25,349 nucleotides of DNA from CAZOHG01 sp964579725 (GTDB taxonomy: Bacteria; Zhuqueibacterota; JdFR-76; BMS3Abin05), in NCBI GenBank assembly GCA_964579725.1, contig CAZOHG010000052.1, positions 1 to 25,349 on the forward strand, read 5' to 3'. Positions 22,858 through 25,349 of this stretch are shown piece after piece. Position 1 is the first letter of the stretch; each line of letters starts with the position of its first letter. Under the pieces are notes generated by a model, which did no database searches, was not told where the DNA came from, and worked only from the letters and a program-made list of their open reading frames with translations. The position numbers were made by a program, and so were the translations under genes.

Positions 22858-24233
22858 CACATCTTCTTGTGTTTTTAGTATTGTACGGGGTTCTTGCCTC
22901 GGCCGGGTTTGCCCAAATACCAACTCCCTCCAGAGGATCGCTTCGTTTTTACGTGGACACGAATTCCTTTAAGGCCCTGGACGTCCGGGGAAAAACCTAC
23001 CAGGAATTCTATTTCACCCTGAATTCGAACCAGTTGAAATTTGTACCCAAAGACCACAAATTTGTGGCGATTGTTCAGATTCTGGGGCGCCTGTCTAATG
23101 TCAACGGGGAATTTGTCGATTCTTTGAAAAGCACGCTGCCCGTCGTGGTGGATTCCCTGCCGAAGCACGGCCGCTCGATCTTCCACAATTTCGGTCGCTA
23201 CCTGTTGCCGGGGCACTACATTTTAACCGTCCGCCTTCGGGATTACCATTCCGGCCGAGTTGGGGAAAAGCGTCTGCCGATTTCGGTGCGGGCGTTTTCG
23301 GAAAAACATTTGTGCCTCAGTGAACTTCAGCTTGGGGCTAAAATTTTTTCGGACACGGCCCGAACCCAATTTTACAAAAACGGCCTGCAGGTCGTCCCCA
23401 ATCCCCTCAGACTTTTCGGTACCCATTTACCCCTTCTCTACACGTACGCAGAAATTTACAACCTGCCGCCAGGACAAGCCTCGGCCGCTCTCCGAATTTC
23501 GTACACGGTTCTGGATTCTTCCGACCGACCTTTTGAGCAGCTTTTTACCGGCCGCTTGACGTATTCGGGACGAACAGCCGTCGAAGCCAGGGCTTTCAAT
23601 GTTTTGGGTTTTCCGAGCGGAACCTACACGCTGCGCCTGGTTGCTCACATTTTGGGAACGCGAGACAGCACCGCGGTACAACGTACTTTTCGAGTGCTGA
23701 ATTGGTCGGATTGGCTGTCAAGCCACCAGAAGAAGAGGAACACCGCTTCAAAAACCCAGCTTTCCGACGCACAGCTTGAGAAGACCGTTGCGCAGGTGAG
23801 CTACTTGCTGACACGCAGCCAGCAAAAAACGCTGCACTCACTCAATCGCGCGGGGAAAATCCGTTTTTTGGCCCGTTTTTGGGAGAACCGAGATCCCGAT
23901 CCTGACACCCCCATTAACGAGTTTCAACAGGAATTTTACAAGCGGGTTAATTACGCGAACCGCCACTACGGTGCGCACAACCTCGAGGGCTGGCAAACCG
24001 ACCGGGGGCGCATCTTGATCTTGTACGGCCCGCCGGACGAGATCGAGCGCAATCGATTTGAATTGGACTACAAACCCTACGAAATCTGGCATTACGACCG
24101 GCTGGGGGGACGAATTTGTGTTTTTGCCGATTTGGAGGGCTACGGGATTTACACCCTTATTCACTCGACTTTCGACAACGAGGTGCACGACCCGGAGTGG
24201 AAGGAACGAATTTATTTTGTGAGAACCAAGTGA
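22839..24233 (+). CDS. Secreted GWxTD-domain protein
   Basis: A 464-residue exported protein. ATG 22839 is chosen because the signal peptide MPFRKVTHLLVFLVLYGVLA, with a cut near GFA|Q, then starts properly, and AGGGA lies 8 bases upstream; the frame also opens at 22812. A long beta-rich region (about 30-300) is followed by the C-terminal GWxTD domain. There GWQTD is at 384-388, then RGRILILYGPPDEI and YEIWHYD follow. GWxTD domains are named for this motif and are found in Calditrichota, Bacteroidota-side and Acidobacteria proteins; their function is unknown. The domain start is also marked by the FLARFWENRDPDP segment. It sits after the glnA terminator and 13 bases before folC, so it may be co-transcribed with folC. 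Confidence 0.9.
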   Translation: MPFRKVTHLLVFLVLYGVLASAGFAQIPTPSRGSLRFYVDTNSFKALDVRGKTYQEFYFTLNSNQLKFVPKDHKFVAIVQILGRLSNVNGEFVDSLKSTLPVVVDSLPKHGRSIFHNFGRYLLPGHYILTVRLRDYHSGRVGEKRLPISVRAFSEKHLCLSELQLGAKIFSDTARTQFYKNGLQVVPNPLRLFGTHLPLLYTYAEIYNLPPGQASAALRISYTVLDSSDRPFEQLFTGRLTYSGRTAVEARAFNVLGFPSGTYTLRLVAHILGTRDSTAVQRTFRVLNWSDWLSSHQKKRNTASKTQLSDAQLEKTVAQVSYLLTRSQQKTLHSLNRAGKIRFLARFWENRDPDPDTPINEFQQEFYKRVNYANRHYGAHNLEGWQTDRGRILILYGPPDEIERNRFELDYKPYEIWHYDRLGGRICVFADLEGYGIYTLIHSTFDNEVHDPEWKERIYFVRTK

Positions 24234-24246
24234 AAGTCCCCGGATT

Positions 24247-25349
24247 GTGACCCCTCCGATTTCGTCCGAACGGGAGCTAACCCACTACCTGTTCAAACTT
24301 CGCCGCTACGGGATTCGGTTGGGCCTGGAAAATATGGCCCGGCTGCTGAACGAACTGGACAATCCACAGGAGCGCTTTGCCTCCGTTCACATTGCCGGAA
24401 CCAACGGTAAGGGTTCCACCGGGGCGCTTCTCGCGTCTGTGGCACAAAAAGCCGGTGTCCGGACGGGATTGTACGTTTCCCCCCACCTCATTTCTTTCCG
24501 CGAACGCATTCGGGTGAACGGGAAGTGGATTCCCCTGGCCGAGGTAGCTCACCGAGTTGCTCGGTTAAAGCCGGTCATCGAAAAATACCATTGCACATTT
24601 TTTGAGGTCATGACGGCGCTGGCCTTCGACTATTTTGCAGCGGAAAAGGTAGAGCTTGCCGTGGTCGAGACCGGCTTGGGCGGACGTTTGGACGCCACCA
24701 ATATTTTATCTCCGGTGCTGAGCCTGATTACTGAAATCGATCTGGACCACATGGCCGATTTGGGGAGTTCCGTCCGGGACATTGCCCGAGAAAAAGCCGG
24801 GATTATTAAACAGGGTGTTCCGCTCATAACCTCTGCCCACGCTGACGACGCTTTGCAAGTTCTTGCACGTGTTTGTGCCGAGCGGAAGAGTCCCTTTCAC
24901 GCTGTTGCGGAGGAATGCCGGTTTTCCGCCGTGCGAACCACGGTGGCCGGAACGGTTTTTTCGGCCAGGACGCCTGTCCGCGAATACGAAAAATTGACCC
25001 TCAATTTGTTGGGTCGCCACCAAATTTGTAATGCGCTTACGGCGGTTCGCGCGGCGGAATTGTTGAAGGAACAGGGAATCCCGATTGACGAAAAGGCGAT
25101 TCGTGAAGGTCTCGAAAAAGCACAGTGGCGGGGCCGTTTTGAGGTTTTGCGCAGAACGCCGACGGTTGTATTGGACATTGCCCACAATCCCAACGGAATC
25201 CGCCGGTTGGTGCAAACTTTTCGAGAGGTTTTTCCCGGAAAAAGTGCGTGGTTGCTGATGGGAGTTCTCGCCGACAAGGATTTCGAAACAATGGTGCAGG
25301 AGATCGCCTCGATTGCCCGGCGCGTGCTGGCGACTGCTCCCGCCAATCC
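24247..25349 (+). CDS. folC: Folylpolyglutamate synthase/dihydrofolate synthase (partial)
   Basis: An open frame from GTG 24247 runs off the right edge (367 complete codons). FolC adds glutamate to dihydropteroate and folates, using ATP. The P-loop HIAGTNGKGST is at about 50-60. SPHLISFRERIRVNG follows, then FFEVMTALAFDYF, VVETGLGGRLDATN, EIDLDHMADLG and REKAGIIKQGVP. LLGRHQICNALTAV and LDIAHNPNGI mark the C-terminal ligase domain. The C-terminus is missing from the window. GTG is the likeliest start as it is the first in-frame start after the GWxTD stop, although the ribosome site is weak. It completes folate synthesis together with folP at 9031. Confidence 0.93.
   Translation, partial: MTPPISSERELTHYLFKLRRYGIRLGLENMARLLNELDNPQERFASVHIAGTNGKGSTGALLASVAQKAGVRTGLYVSPHLISFRERIRVNGKWIPLAEVAHRVARLKPVIEKYHCTFFEVMTALAFDYFAAEKVELAVVETGLGGRLDATNILSPVLSLITEIDLDHMADLGSSVRDIAREKAGIIKQGVPLITSAHADDALQVLARVCAERKSPFHAVAEECRFSAVRTTVAGTVFSARTPVREYEKLTLNLLGRHQICNALTAVRAAELLKEQGIPIDEKAIREGLEKAQWRGRFEVLRRTPTVVLDIAHNPNGIRRLVQTFREVFPGKSAWLLMGVLADKDFETMVQEIASIARRVLATAPAN

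Noticed and set aside
1..25349. CRISPR arrays, tRNA or rRNA genes
   Set aside because: No regularly spaced repeats, cloverleaf sequences or rRNA core motifs were found by reading either strand.

Overview
The window looks like a piece of chromosome from an uncultured or little-studied Gram-negative bacterium of the Fibrobacterota-Chlorobi-Bacteroidota side of the tree, most likely a Calditrichota/KSB1-like lineage. Reasons: a gingipain-type (C25) PorU-like protease with a FlgD-like/type IX C-terminal domain, followed by a PorV-like outer-membrane protein; a GWxTD-domain protein; several secreted proteins ending their signal peptides in FAQ or similar; and clear Shine-Dalgarno sites (for example before glnA and the barrel gene), which would be unusual for typical Bacteroidota. 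The phylum is an inference; no rRNA gene is present. All confident genes are on the + strand.

Region 1 (1-3350) is AT-rich and accessory. It starts with a scrap of an IS3-type transposase and a scrap that resembles the end of an Mrr-like nuclease. A complete class II Fic protein follows, with a nested palindromic element directly behind it. Next comes an IS4-family insertion sequence whose 399-residue transposase is in one frame except for two TGA codons, both at positions where the family has Trp. A second copy of the IS left-end sequence lies beyond the right end.

Region 2 (3351-11070) is a tightly packed housekeeping run: tilS, hpt, ftsH, an unrecognised membrane-anchored TPR protein, folP with a long N-terminal extension, and cdaA (c-di-AMP synthase). 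Genes overlap or nearly touch.

Region 3 (11308-17869) is a three-gene, ATGA-overlapping unit: PorU-like C25 protease, PorV-like barrel and a small FN3-like exported protein. It looks like a minimal type IX-like surface-attachment module with an undescribed third partner. An SLBB-domain export protein and a short RmlA-type sugar nucleotidyltransferase follow (17967-19223), suggesting surface polysaccharide work.

Region 4 (19318-22578) is a secreted beta-barrel protein with a charged coiled-coil tail, then glnB (PII) with a terminator, then glnA with its own leader and terminator. The uridylylation Tyr of PII and the adenylylation Tyr of glutamine synthetase are both present.

Region 5 (22839-25349) is a GWxTD-domain secreted protein followed closely by folC, which runs off the right edge of the window. 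No tRNA, rRNA or CRISPR array was seen.
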